Source of the DNA: JBBROS01 sp965260935
GTDB lineage: Bacteria; Pseudomonadota; Alphaproteobacteria; Acetobacterales; Acetobacteraceae
DNA: 64,000 bases
Direction of reading: 5' to 3'
Assembly (NCBI GenBank): GCA_965260935.1
Contig: OZ253374.1
Location: 372,001 to 436,000, forward strand
The notes under the pieces are model-generated. The model did no database searches. It saw only the letters and a program-made list of their open reading frames with translations, and was not told where the DNA came from. This document shows, one piece after another, positions 43,629 through 51,991 of this stretch. The first letter of the stretch is position 1, and every line of letters begins with the position of its first letter. The position numbers were made by a program, and so were the translations under genes.

Positions 43629-45082
43629 GGTGGATTCAAGTGGTCGTCGCAACACCTGGACGGAGGAGGTTGGGATGGCGGGTCGGCGGCGGTCGGATCG
43701 GGCTTTACGGAACAAGCTGAGGTCGCCGGGGCGCCCTCCCGTGGCGCGGCAGGAGCACCGGCGGCGGTTCTGGGCGTTTGTTGCGGCAGGATTGTCGAGC
43801 GAGGACGCGGCGATGGAGGTCGGAGTATCGCAGCCGGTTGGGTTCCGCTGGTTCCGAATGGCAGGCGGGATGGCGCCGTCGCACCTGTCGCGCTCGGCCA
43901 AGCCGCTTTCGGGACGGTATCTTTCGTTTACCGAGCGGGAGGAGATCGCGCTGTTGCGGGCGCAGGGCTTGGGCGTGCGGGAGGTTGCACGCCGGCTGGG
44001 GCGGGCGGCGTCTGCGATCTCGCGTGAGCTGCGTCGCAACGCGGCCACGCGGGGTGGCGAGCTGGACTACCGGGCCACCACGGCGCAATGGCACGCGGAG
44101 CGGTCGGCACGCCGGCCGAAGCAGGCGAAGCTGGCCGCCAACACAGCGCTGCGGGACTATGTGCAGGACCGCCTGTCCGGCGCGGTCGCTGCCCCGGGCG
44201 GGGACGCAGTGCCTGGACCGGCCGTGCCCTGGAAAGGCCGTCGACATGGGCCTCGGCAGGCCCGGCGCTGGGCGCGGGCGTGGAGCCCGCAGCAGATTGC
44301 CCAACGCCTGCGGCTCGACTTTCCCGGGGACCAGACGATGCGCATCAGCCACGAGGCGATCTACCAGGCGCTCTACATCCAGGGCCGGGGCGCGCTGCGG
44401 CGCGAGCTGACGGCCTGCCTGCGCACGGGTCGGGCGCTGCGGGTGCCGCGGGCGCGCACGCGGGGCCGAGGCAAATCGTTTGTTGCGCCTGAGGTGATGA
44501 TCAGCGAACGGCCGGCGGAAGCAGCCGACCGTGCGGTGCCGGGCCACTGGGAAGGGGACCTCATCCTGGGCCTGGGCAGTTCCGCAGTTGGCACGCTGGT
44601 GGAGCGCACGACGCGGTTCACCATGCTGCTGCACCTGCCGCGCATGGAGGGTCACGGCGCCGGGCCTTCGATCAAGAACGGGCCTGCGCTCGCCGGCCAT
44701 GGCGCCGAAGCGGTGCGCGACGCCATCGCACGCGCAATCATCAGCTTGCCCGAACAGCTCCGGCGATCACTGACGTGGGACCAGGGGGCGGAGATGAGCC
44801 AACACGCCCGGCTGCGGATCGACACGGGTGTTGCGGTCTACTTCTGCGACCCGCACAGCCCTTGGCAGCGGGGCACGAACGAGAACACCAACGGGCTGCT
44901 GCGGCAATACTTCCCGAAGGGCACCGACCTGAGCGCGCACAGCGTGGACGACCTTGCCGCGGTGAGCGCGACCCTCAACGGCAGGCCGCGCAAGACCCTG
45001 GGCTGGAGAACGCCGGCCGAGGCGTTTGACGAGGCGCTGCGGGCGGCGCACACAGGCGTTGCGACGACCGGTTGAGACCGAG
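43629..45082. mobile_element. IS30 family element, copy 2
   Basis: 1454 bp, same ends as copy 1, target duplication CAA at 43626-43628 and 45083-45085. Opposite orientation to copy 1. Interrupts an IS3 orfB. Confidence 0.95.
43675..45075 (+). CDS. IS30 transposase, copy 2
   Basis: 466 residues, identical to copy 1 (25534-26934) over the whole protein. GGAGG precedes the ATG at 43675. Same helix-turn-helix and DDE motifs. Intact; likely a recently mobile element. Confidence 0.96.
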   Translation: MAGRRRSDRALRNKLRSPGRPPVARQEHRRRFWAFVAAGLSSEDAAMEVGVSQPVGFRWFRMAGGMAPSHLSRSAKPLSGRYLSFTEREEIALLRAQGLGVREVARRLGRAASAISRELRRNAATRGGELDYRATTAQWHAERSARRPKQAKLAANTALRDYVQDRLSGAVAAPGGDAVPGPAVPWKGRRHGPRQARRWARAWSPQQIAQRLRLDFPGDQTMRISHEAIYQALYIQGRGALRRELTACLRTGRALRVPRARTRGRGKSFVAPEVMISERPAEAADRAVPGHWEGDLILGLGSSAVGTLVERTTRFTMLLHLPRMEGHGAGPSIKNGPALAGHGAEAVRDAIARAIISLPEQLRRSLTWDQGAEMSQHARLRIDTGVAVYFCDPHSPWQRGTNENTNGLLRQYFPKGTDLSAHSVDDLAAVSATLNGRPRKTLGWRTPAEAFDEALRAAHTGVATTG

Positions 45083-45170
45083 CAATTCGCAGCACATGCC
45101 TACCGCCGCGTGCTGGACGAGCATGGGATGCGGTGCTCAATGAGCCGCAAGGGGAACTGCTGGGACAACG

Positions 45171-45225
45171 CCCCTCCGCTGCCATTCCAGCGACCATGTC
45201 GCTGGAACCTTGGGCCGCTCCGCCC
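45171..45225. repeat. Palindromic insert element, copy C
   Basis: Inserted in IS3 orfB between NCWDNAP and MESFFGGL, where paralogous transposases are continuous. Complement layout: ggcggagcggcccaaggttcc, 10-bp stem ttccagcgac/gtcgctggaa with loop atg, then ggcagcggagggg. Flanks match copies A and B; the stem differs but still pairs. Here the frame is lost. Confidence 0.75.
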
Positions 45226-45444
45226 ATGGAGAGCTTCTTCGGCGGCCTCAAGACCGAGCTGGACGGCGACGGGCCGTTCGACACTAGGCAGGCAGCGCGC
45301 ACAGCCCTGTTCCAGGCCATTGAGGGCTGGCACAACCGCCAGCGCCTCCACTCGGGCATCGGCTACATCACGCCCGCCGACAAGGAACAGCTCGCCGCGG
45401 CCGCGTAGGCCGTAACCCGTGTCCACCGTAACGGGGGATGGTCA

Positions 45445-46563
45445 GTGTCGATTGGCGGCGGCTCGCGGTTCCTGGCGGCGAAGCGGGTGGTCATCGCGAC
45501 CGGGTCGATGGAGCGCCCCTTCCCGATCCCGGGCTGGACGCTGCCGGGCGTCATGACCGCGGGGGCGGCGCAGACGATGTTGAAATCATCGGGGATCGTG
45601 CCATCCGGACGCACGGTGATCGCCGGTCAGGGACCATTGCTCTGGCTGCTGGCCGGGCAGATCCTGCGCCTCGGCGGCCGGATCGATCTGGTGCTCGACA
45701 CCACGGACCGGGCCAACGTCTGGAGGGCGCTGCGCCACGCGCCGGCCTTCATGAACTCGCCCTACCTGCTCAAGGGGCTGGCGATGATGCGTGAAGTCCG
45801 CCGCCGCGTGCCGGTGATCCGCGATGTGACGGATCTCGCGGTCGCTGGCGAGGGTCGGCTCGAGACGGTGCGCTTCACGACGCGAGGCATGACGAGGACG
45901 TTGCCAGCCAACCTGCTGCTGCTGCATCAAGGCGTCGTGCCGAATGTGAACCTCGCCATGGCGGCCGGGGTGCGGCACCACTGGGACGATATGCAACTCT
46001 GCTGGTCGCCGGTGCTGGACGCGGACGGGCAGACGTCCGTGCCGGGCATCTACATCGCGGGCGACGGGGCGGGGATCGGCGGGGTGCAAGCCGCCGTCGC
46101 GCGTGGCCGGATTGCCGGACGCGCGGCGGTCGCGGCGCTGGCGCCGCAAAGGCTGGTTATGGCGCCCGAGGCGGGACGGCTCCGCGCCACTCTCGCGCGG
46201 GCCGAACGGGGGCGTGGCTTCCTTGACGCCATGTTCCGGCCGCCGGCGCAGTTTCGTATTCCGGCGGGCGACACCATCGTCTGCCGCTGCGAGGAGGTGA
46301 CGGCGCAGGACGTGCTGGAGTCCGTCGCGATCGGGGCGACGGGGCCGAACCAGCTCAAGGCGTATCGCCGCGCCGGCATGGGACCGTGCCAGGGCCGTTT
46401 GTGCGGCCTGACCGTGACCGAGTTGATGGCGCAGGCGCGCGGCAAGACGCCGGCGGAGATCGGCCACTACCGGCTGCGCGCGCCGGTCAAGCCGATCACC
46501 CTGGCCGAACTGGCCGCGCTGCCGAAGGACGAGGCTGCGGCCAAGGCGGTGGTGCGGACGTGA
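45445..46563 (+). pseudogene. FAD/NAD oxidoreductase alpha subunit (OoxA/HcnB-like), N-terminus removed
   Basis: About 370 residues remain of the usual 460-490; the first FAD Rossmann motif is lost at the IS3 end (45444). Remaining: ERPFPIPGWTLPGVMTAGAA, second dinucleotide motif in GRTVIAGQGPLLWLLAGQI, IYIAGDGAGIGGVQAAVA, and a C-terminal BFD-like [2Fe-2S] domain with Cys pairs in IVCRCEEVTAQDVLES and MGPCQGRLCGLTV. This is the alpha subunit type of octopine/nopaline oxidase, hydroxyproline dehydrogenase and HCN synthase. Overlaps the beta subunit gene by GTGA. Confidence 0.88.
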
Positions 46564-47690
46564 CGGTACGCCGCGACGCCATCGTCATCGGCGGCGGCAT
46601 CCATGGTTGTTCCACCGCGCTGCACCTATGCCTGCGTGGCCTGCGTCCGGTGCTGATCGAGAAGGATTACGCCGGACGCCATGCTTCGGGCGTGAACGCC
46701 GGCGGCGTGCGGCAGCTCATGCGCGATGTCGCGGAAATCCCGCTGTCGCTCCGGTCGATGAGCGTGTGGGAGGAGGTCGAGAACCTGATCGGCGACTCCT
46801 GCGGCTTTGAAAATCACGGGCAGGTGCTGGTCGCCGAAAACGAGGAGGAACTCGATGCCTGCCGGGCGCGGGTCGACGACCTGCGGCTGCGCGGTTTTGC
46901 CCACGAGGAACTCATCGACGGGGCCGAACTGAGGCGCTTGCTGCCGGCTGTCTCCGACACCTGCCCCGGCGGCGTCGTCTCCCGCCGCGACGGCGCCGCC
47001 GATCCGGCACGCACCACGTCCGCCTTCCGCCGACGGGCCGAAGCGCTTGGCACGCTCGTTCTTGAGGGGCATCCCGCCGAAAACGTGTGTCGGCATCACG
47101 GCCTCTGGCGAGTGGACGCGGGCGGGCAGACTTTCGAGGCCCCGGTGCTGGTGAACGCGGCCGGCGCCTGGGCAGGACGGATCGCTGCCGGGCTGGGCGA
47201 GCCGGTTCCGGTTGAGACGGTCGCGCCGATGCTGATGATTACCTCGCCGGTCCCGCGCTTCATCGAGCCGGTCGTGATCCTGCGCGGACGCAAGCTGTCG
47301 TTCAAGCAGTTCAACAACGGCACGGTGCTGATCGGCGGTGGCCACCTGGCCGCGGCCGATCCGGAGACGAACGAAACCGTGCTCGACTGGCGCAAGCTGC
47401 GGGAGAGCGCACGCACGGTCTGGGAGTTGTTCCCGCCGATGCATGATGCGACGGTCGTGCGAGCCTGGGCCGGCATCGAGGCCAAAACGGCGGACGGGCT
47501 GCCGGTCGTGGGCGCGAGTGCGACGCACCCCGGCCTTTATCATCAGTTCGGCTTCTCGCTGCACGGGTTCCAACTCGGACCCGGAACCGGCGCCGTGATG
47601 GCCGAGCTGATCGCGACCGGCCACACCAACACGCCGATCGACGGGCTGCAGGCCGCGCGCTTCGCCGTCACGCCCCAAGCCGGCCCATGA
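46560..47690 (+). CDS. FAD-dependent oxidase beta subunit (OoxB/DadA-like)
   Basis: 376 residues from GTG 46560. Rossmann motif DAIVIGGGIHGCSTALHL at the N-terminus, FAD contact HASGVNAGGVRQ, C-terminal RAWAGIEAKTADGLPVVGAS and YHQFGFSLHGFQLGPGTGAV. Pairs with the alpha subunit for oxidation of an imino or amino acid (opine or hydroxyproline type), linked to the respiratory chain. Ends 23 bases inside the convergent GntR fragment. Confidence 0.9.
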   Translation: MTVRRDAIVIGGGIHGCSTALHLCLRGLRPVLIEKDYAGRHASGVNAGGVRQLMRDVAEIPLSLRSMSVWEEVENLIGDSCGFENHGQVLVAENEEELDACRARVDDLRLRGFAHEELIDGAELRRLLPAVSDTCPGGVVSRRDGAADPARTTSAFRRRAEALGTLVLEGHPAENVCRHHGLWRVDAGGQTFEAPVLVNAAGAWAGRIAAGLGEPVPVETVAPMLMITSPVPRFIEPVVILRGRKLSFKQFNNGTVLIGGGHLAAADPETNETVLDWRKLRESARTVWELFPPMHDATVVRAWAGIEAKTADGLPVVGASATHPGLYHQFGFSLHGFQLGPGTGAVMAELIATGHTNTPIDGLQAARFAVTPQAGP

Positions 47691-48066
47691 TGTCCGCCAA
47701 GGGCCGCAAATGCCGTTCGAGGATGCGCTCAGCCATGGCGTCGTCATGCGCGGCCAAGGCGTCGAGCAGGGCCTCATGTTCGTCGAGGATCGTCCGTAGC
47801 CGGCCCGGGTCGGCGCCGAACGCGGACAGCGCCACCCGCTGCTGCCGCGAGCGAAGCCCGTCATACATCTCGATCATGATGTCGTTGCCGAGCGTGGCGA
47901 CGAGCGCGCGATGGAACGCCTGATCGAGCTCGACGTGTTCGCCGATCTCCGGCGCCGGGTCGGCCCGCATCGCTTGCAGCAGCTCCCACGCCGCTCGCGG
48001 CACGGCCCGGCGCTCGCGGCACAAGCGGCGCGCCGCATGGGTCTCGATAACCCGGCGCACTTCGTA
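47668..48066 (-). pseudogene. GntR/FadR-type regulator, only the FCD ligand domain remains
   Basis: About 130 residues: VRRVIETHAARRLCRERR, then EHVELDQAFHRALVATLGND with a metal-binding Asp and His, LRTILDEHEALLDALAAHDD, RILERHLRPLADIMGRL. The N-terminal winged helix is missing; the gene breaks at about 48066 where the hydantoinase fragment begins. It would have controlled the opine-type oxidase genes. Confidence 0.82.
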
Positions 48067-48068
48067 AA

Positions 48069-49118
48069 CATCGACTCTGCTACGGGCGCGGCAACGAAGA
48101 GCCGACGGTCACCGACGCGCACGTGGTGCTGCAGGCGCTAAACCCGACGCACCTGCTCGGCGGCCGGATGCCGATTGACCAGCGCCTCGCGCACCAGGCA
48201 ATCGCGCGTCTGGCCGGACGGCTCGGCCTTGACGTGATGGCGACGGCGCAGGGCATCATCGCCGTCGTTACCGCCAATATGGCCCGCGCCATCCGCGTCA
48301 TCAGCGTGCAGCGCGGCTACGACCCGCGCGACTATACGCTGGTCGCCTTCGGCGGCGCTGGGCCGCTGCACGTGGCAAGGTTGGCGCGCGAGTTGGACAT
48401 CGCCCGCGTCCTGGCGCCGCGGAACCCAGGCATCTTGTGCGCCACCGGGCTGCTGCTTACCGACCTGCGTGCCGACTTTGCCTCGACCCGCCTGCTCACT
48501 CTTGAGGACGCCTCGCTGCCTGCGCTGACTGAGGCTTTCTCGGCTCTGGACGCGCGGGCGCAGACATGGTTTGCCGACGAGGGCGTTCCGGATGCCGACC
48601 GGCTGACGCTGCGCACGGTCGATGTGCGCTATGCGGGCCAGAACTACGAACTTCCGGTGCCGCTGCCGCCGGGCCCGCTCAGTCAGGCGACGCTGCAAGG
48701 TTTGGCCAGTGGGTTCGAGGAGGCTCATCGCCGCCTTTACGGTTTCGCGGTGGACAACGCGGCAATCCAGCTCGTTACCACGCGCGTGGAGGCTGCCGGC
48801 ATCGTCCGCAAGGCGGCGTTTGCCGCGCATGAGGACGCCGGGCCGGATGGCAGGGGCGCGGTCGTCGGCACGCGCGATGTCTGGCTGCCGGAGGCGGGGC
48901 GGCTCGTGCCCTGCCCGGTCTATGACCGCGAGCGGCTGCGCCCCGGCAACCTTATCGCCGGCACGTTGCGGCCCGGCGACGTGGTCGAGATCGTCACCCC
49001 CGGCGCCGGGGGCTACGGGGCGCCTGCGTCCCGCGACATCGCCCTGGTGCGGCGCGACCTCCGCGAGGGCCGCATCGACGCCGCGATGGCCCGTCTCGCA
49101 TACGATTTCGACGAATAA
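48069..49118 (+). pseudogene. Hydantoinase/oxoprolinase HyuA C-terminal part fused to the end of HyuB
   Basis: Reading begins inside HyuA (CYGRGNEEPTVTDAHVVLQA) without a start; ANMARAIRVISVQRGYDPRD and VAFGGAGPLHVARLARELDI are HyuA ATPase-type motifs; VDVRYAGQNYELPVPLP its C-terminal domain. After RERLRPGNLIAG the sequence switches to TLRPGDVVEIVTPGAGGYGA PASRD, which is the C-terminal signature of HyuB. An in-frame deletion joined the two genes and another removed the N-terminal half of HyuA. Confidence 0.82.
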
Positions 49119-49133
49119 TGGGGAGAGACCGCC

Positions 49134-50155
49134 ATGCCGATCCACCGCCGCGCCCTGATTGCCGCCAGCGCCGCGCTTCCCTTCCTGCGCGTGCCGGCCC
49201 GCGCCGCGCGCACGCCGGGGCAATTGACGTTCGGGCTGTCGAGCTATCCACCGAACCTCTCGCCTTGGGTGCAGGCCGGGACCGCTGCGGGAACGGTCAA
49301 CCTCCAGCTCAACCGCGGCCTCACCTCCTACGCGCCGGACGGCAAGCTGCGCGGCGAACTTGCCGAGCATTGGGAGCGGGACGGCGATGCCGGATGGGTT
49401 TTCACGCTGCGCGACGCCACGTTCCACAACGGCGCCAAGGTGACTTCGGGCGACGTGAAGTACACGCTTGAGCAGATCGCCGCGCCTCGCTCGACCGCCT
49501 ACATGAAGACGCAGTTCCAGGGCGTTGACCGAATCGAGACTCCGAACCCGCGCACGGTGCGCATCATCATGAAACAGCCGACCGCGACCCTTCCGGAATG
49601 GCTTGCGGCATTCGAGATGCCGGTCGTGGCGGCCGGCTCCGCCGATAGCGGCAAGACGCCGGTCGGCTGCGGCCCGTTCACCCTGGCCGCCCAGGAGCGC
49701 GGCGTCTCGCTCGACCTGGAGGCATTTCCGGGCTTCTACAAGCCGGGCCTGCCCAAGCTGAAGAAGCTGCGCATGGGGGTCTACAGCGACGAGACCGCGC
49801 GGGTGGCGGCGCTGCAGACAGGCGATGTTGACCTGATCGAGTACGTCCCCTGGCAGTCGATGGCGGCGATCGAGGCGAACCCCAAGCTGAAGCTCGAAAC
49901 GATTGACGGCCCGTTCATGTGCATGCTGTTCAACGGCGCCGCCGGGCCGTTCACCGACCCGCGCGTGCGCCTCGCGGTGGCGCACGCGATCAAGCGGGAC
50001 GAAATCGTCAAGTCGGTGTTTTATGGCCGCGGCTCCGTGCTGGCCGGCGTGCCGATCGTCAAGAGCAGCCCCTATTACGACGCCTCGCTCGCCGACGGCT
50101 GGGCCTATGATCCGGCGAAAGCCAAAGCTTTGCTGGCAGAGGCCGGGTTTGCGGT
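49134..50155 (+). pseudogene. ABC transporter substrate-binding protein (SBP_bac_5), C-terminus lost
   Basis: About 340 residues of an expected ~500. Twin-arginine-like signal PIHRRALIAASAALPFLRV. Motifs: LTFGLSSYPPNLSPWVQAG, LAEHWERDGDAGWVFTLRDA, TFHNGAKVTSGDVKYTLEQI, DPRVRLAVAHAIKRDEIVKS. At AKALLAEAGFAV (about 50155) it collides with the end of an oppositely oriented binding-protein fragment. Fifteen bases after the hydantoinase fusion, so the original operon was hydantoinase plus transporter. Confidence 0.87.
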
Positions 50156-50783
50156 CCGGGTTCCAGTAGGTCTCGTTCGGTTCCAGGACCACCTGGGGCG
50201 AGCGGGTCGTCAGCGTCGAGATGCCGTCGGTGAGCACGAATGGGCCAGTCCCCCACGGACCGGGCGCATCAATGACTCACCAGTGGCCCTCGGCGCTCCC
50301 GGTCTCGGGATCGACGAACCCCCACTCGTTCCAAAAGCGCGTGGACGGGATGTGCATCCCGCGCAGCTTCATCAACGCGGCCGAGTCCCCGCCGGGAAAG
50401 CGCATCCGGACGGTGTAGTCGTCCACGACCTGCACCTCGACGTCGCGGGCGAAGTTCAGGAAGGCGCCCGGCGGGTGCGGGTCCGTCCATTCCTGCACCT
50501 TGTCGAAGGCGAGCTTGAACATCTTGGCGTCGTAGGCTTCCCCGTCCTGGAACACGGCGTCGCGGCGCAACGGCAGCTCCAGCGTTTCCCCGTCCACCCA
50601 CCGCCACCCGGCGGCGAGGCTGGGCTGGCCGATGCCCTCATGGTCCACCCGGTTGGCCTCCTCCATGGTGTTCCAGGTGATGGACAGCTAGTTCACTGGG
50701 GACGGGTCCACCACTGTCACCGTATTGTGCGGTCCCCACCGCAACCCGCCGCCGGGATCGCCCGTCGTCGATTGCGAGCTCAT
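50156..50783 (-). pseudogene. Second substrate-binding protein fragment, opposite strand
   Basis: ATG 50783 starts MSSQSTTGDPGGGLRWGPHN, then an in-frame TAG (50688-50690), then LSITWNTMEEANRVDHEGIG, LPLRRDAVFQDGEAYDAKMF, DDYTVRMRFPGGDSAALMKL. A shift near 50275 leads to GPFVLTDGISTLTTRSPQVV LEPNETYWNPDRKPG, where it stops at the junction with the plus-strand gene. Truncated at the C-terminus, with at least two further lesions. Confidence 0.78.
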
Positions 50784-50986
50784 CGCCCTCTCCCTTTCTT
50801 GCGTTGGCCCGTGGCTTACGGACCCGGAAATGCTAGCGGGCAAGTTTTCCGGGATCAAGGCGGCGGCCCGGCATGGAGCCGGAAGCGGCTTGAGCGAGGC
50901 AAGCGAGCACGTGCCGGAAGGACGCATGGAGCGGGCACGCACGCCGCCCAACGCTGCGGCAGTTCCAAGATGCTGGCGTGCGCGGG

Positions 50987-51991
50987 TCACGTCGTCTCGC
51001 CGAACCCCAACGAGCCCGGCCATAACGCCAGCAGGGCGAAGCTCGCCAAGTAATGCTCCCCCATGAAATCGCCCGTGATCTGGCCGATCGACGCGGCCTC
51101 GTGCCGGTCCGCGGCGTCGAGCATCGCGGCCTCCGCCCGGCCGGTTGCGGCGTCCGCAAGCTCGCGCCAGCACCAAGCCCGGCTCAGGTTGAGCCCGTCC
51201 AGATGCGCGATCTTGCCGTCGCTCCGGTCGCCGACGACCGCCGGCTCGAACAGCGTCCGCGGCTTGAGCGCCCCGATCTCCGGCAGGAACGCCGCGAACC
51301 AGGGCGCGAACCGTTCGCCCGGCATCAGCCGCTTCATGCAGACCGCCTCCGTCAGCGCGGAGGACAGGAAATCGTCCTGCGACGGTTCCCACGCCTGGCA
51401 CCCGGCATCGCCGCCATACCACTCGGCGGCTTTGGATTGCAGCAAGCCGAGCAGTTCCGCGTCGTTCGCGGCGGCGAACGGCGCTGCAAGCGTCAGCGCG
51501 AAGGCCGTGTTGAAATGGGCGCCGACCCGCACCGGGTAGCGCGATGCCGGCAGGAAGGCGTGGAACCGCTCGGAGACGATGTCGCTCAACGGGCGCAAAC
51601 GCGCCTGCCAAGGCGTGCCGCGCAACCCGTGCTGCAGCGCCAGGAGCCAGGCCCAGCCATATGGCCGCTCGAACCCGCGCGCCGCCGGCCGCCGGAAATA
51701 GGCGCACTCCCCTTCCACGGCCTCGGGCACCAACTGCGCATCGAACAATCCCCGGATCGCGCCGGCCGCCGCCATCCGTGGAAACCGCCGCAGCAGGACC
51801 GCCAGCAGCCAATACCCGTGCACGCAGGAATGCCAGTCGAAACTGCCGTAGAACACCGGGTGCAGCGACTGCGGCGTGCGCGCGTCCTCCGCGCCGTCGA
51901 GCACGTGGCTCAATCCGTGCGGGTAAGGCCGGGTCACGTGGCCGAGCGCGATCCCGGCGAGCCGCTCGGCCGTGGCCAGGTCCAGCGTCAT
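50987..51991 (-). CDS. DUF2891 family protein
   Basis: 334 residues. Family motifs: LHPVFYGSFDWHSCVHGYWL, RPYGWAWLLALQHGL, VRVGAHFNTAFALTLA, SQDDFLSSALTEAVCMKRLM, FLPEIGALKPRTLFEPA. Many Trp, His and aromatic residues suggest an alpha/alpha-barrel like glycoside-processing enzymes, but function is unknown. Start ATG 51991 overlaps the methyltransferase stop (ATGA). First intact gene of the core-like half. Confidence 0.92.
   Translation of the reverse strand: MTLDLATAERLAGIALGHVTRPYPHGLSHVLDGAEDARTPQSLHPVFYGSFDWHSCVHGYWLLAVLLRRFPRMAAAGAIRGLFDAQLVPEAVEGECAYFRRPAARGFERPYGWAWLLALQHGLRGTPWQARLRPLSDIVSERFHAFLPASRYPVRVGAHFNTAFALTLAAPFAAANDAELLGLLQSKAAEWYGGDAGCQAWEPSQDDFLSSALTEAVCMKRLMPGERFAPWFAAFLPEIGALKPRTLFEPAVVGDRSDGKIAHLDGLNLSRAWCWRELADAATGRAEAAMLDAADRHEAASIGQITGDFMGEHYLASFALLALWPGSLGFGETT

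Larger units (their letters stand above)
43035..45408 (+). pseudogene. IS3 family OrfB, split by IS30 and by a palindromic insert
   Basis: First part 43035-43628: FRFIEDHREVFLVRVMCSVL, NQVWLADLTDIATGEGWLYL (first Asp), HHSDRGSQ (second). IS30 is inserted after SQ. It continues at 45086 with AAHAYRRVLDEHGMRCSMSR, KGNCWDNAP, then a palindromic insert breaks the frame; the end MESFFGGLKTELDGDGPFDT (third acid), HNRQRLHSGIGYITPADKEQ is in the next frame. Non-functional. Confidence 0.9.
38186..45444. mobile_element. IS3 family element carrying three nested insertions (ISL3, IS66, IS30)
   Basis: Outer ends match perfectly over 26 bp (tgaccatcccccgttacggt + ggacac) at 38186 and, as the complement, ending at 45444. 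The left copy must be read with ISL3 and IS66 removed. Without its three guests the element is about 1.33 kb, normal for IS3. Flanking triplets (gga, gtg) do not match. On the left is another IS3 fragment, on the right a truncated oxidoreductase, so the flanks were joined by deletion. Confidence 0.88.

Noticed and set aside
25527..45082. Composite transposon formed by the two IS30 copies
   Set aside because: Each copy has its own matching 3-bp duplication, so they inserted independently; nothing indicates the 16.6 kb between them moved as a unit.
48138..50237. 699-codon open frame on the minus strand
   Set aside because: Antisense shadow of the hydantoinase and binding-protein genes; only its first ~35 codons belong to the minus-strand binding-protein fragment.
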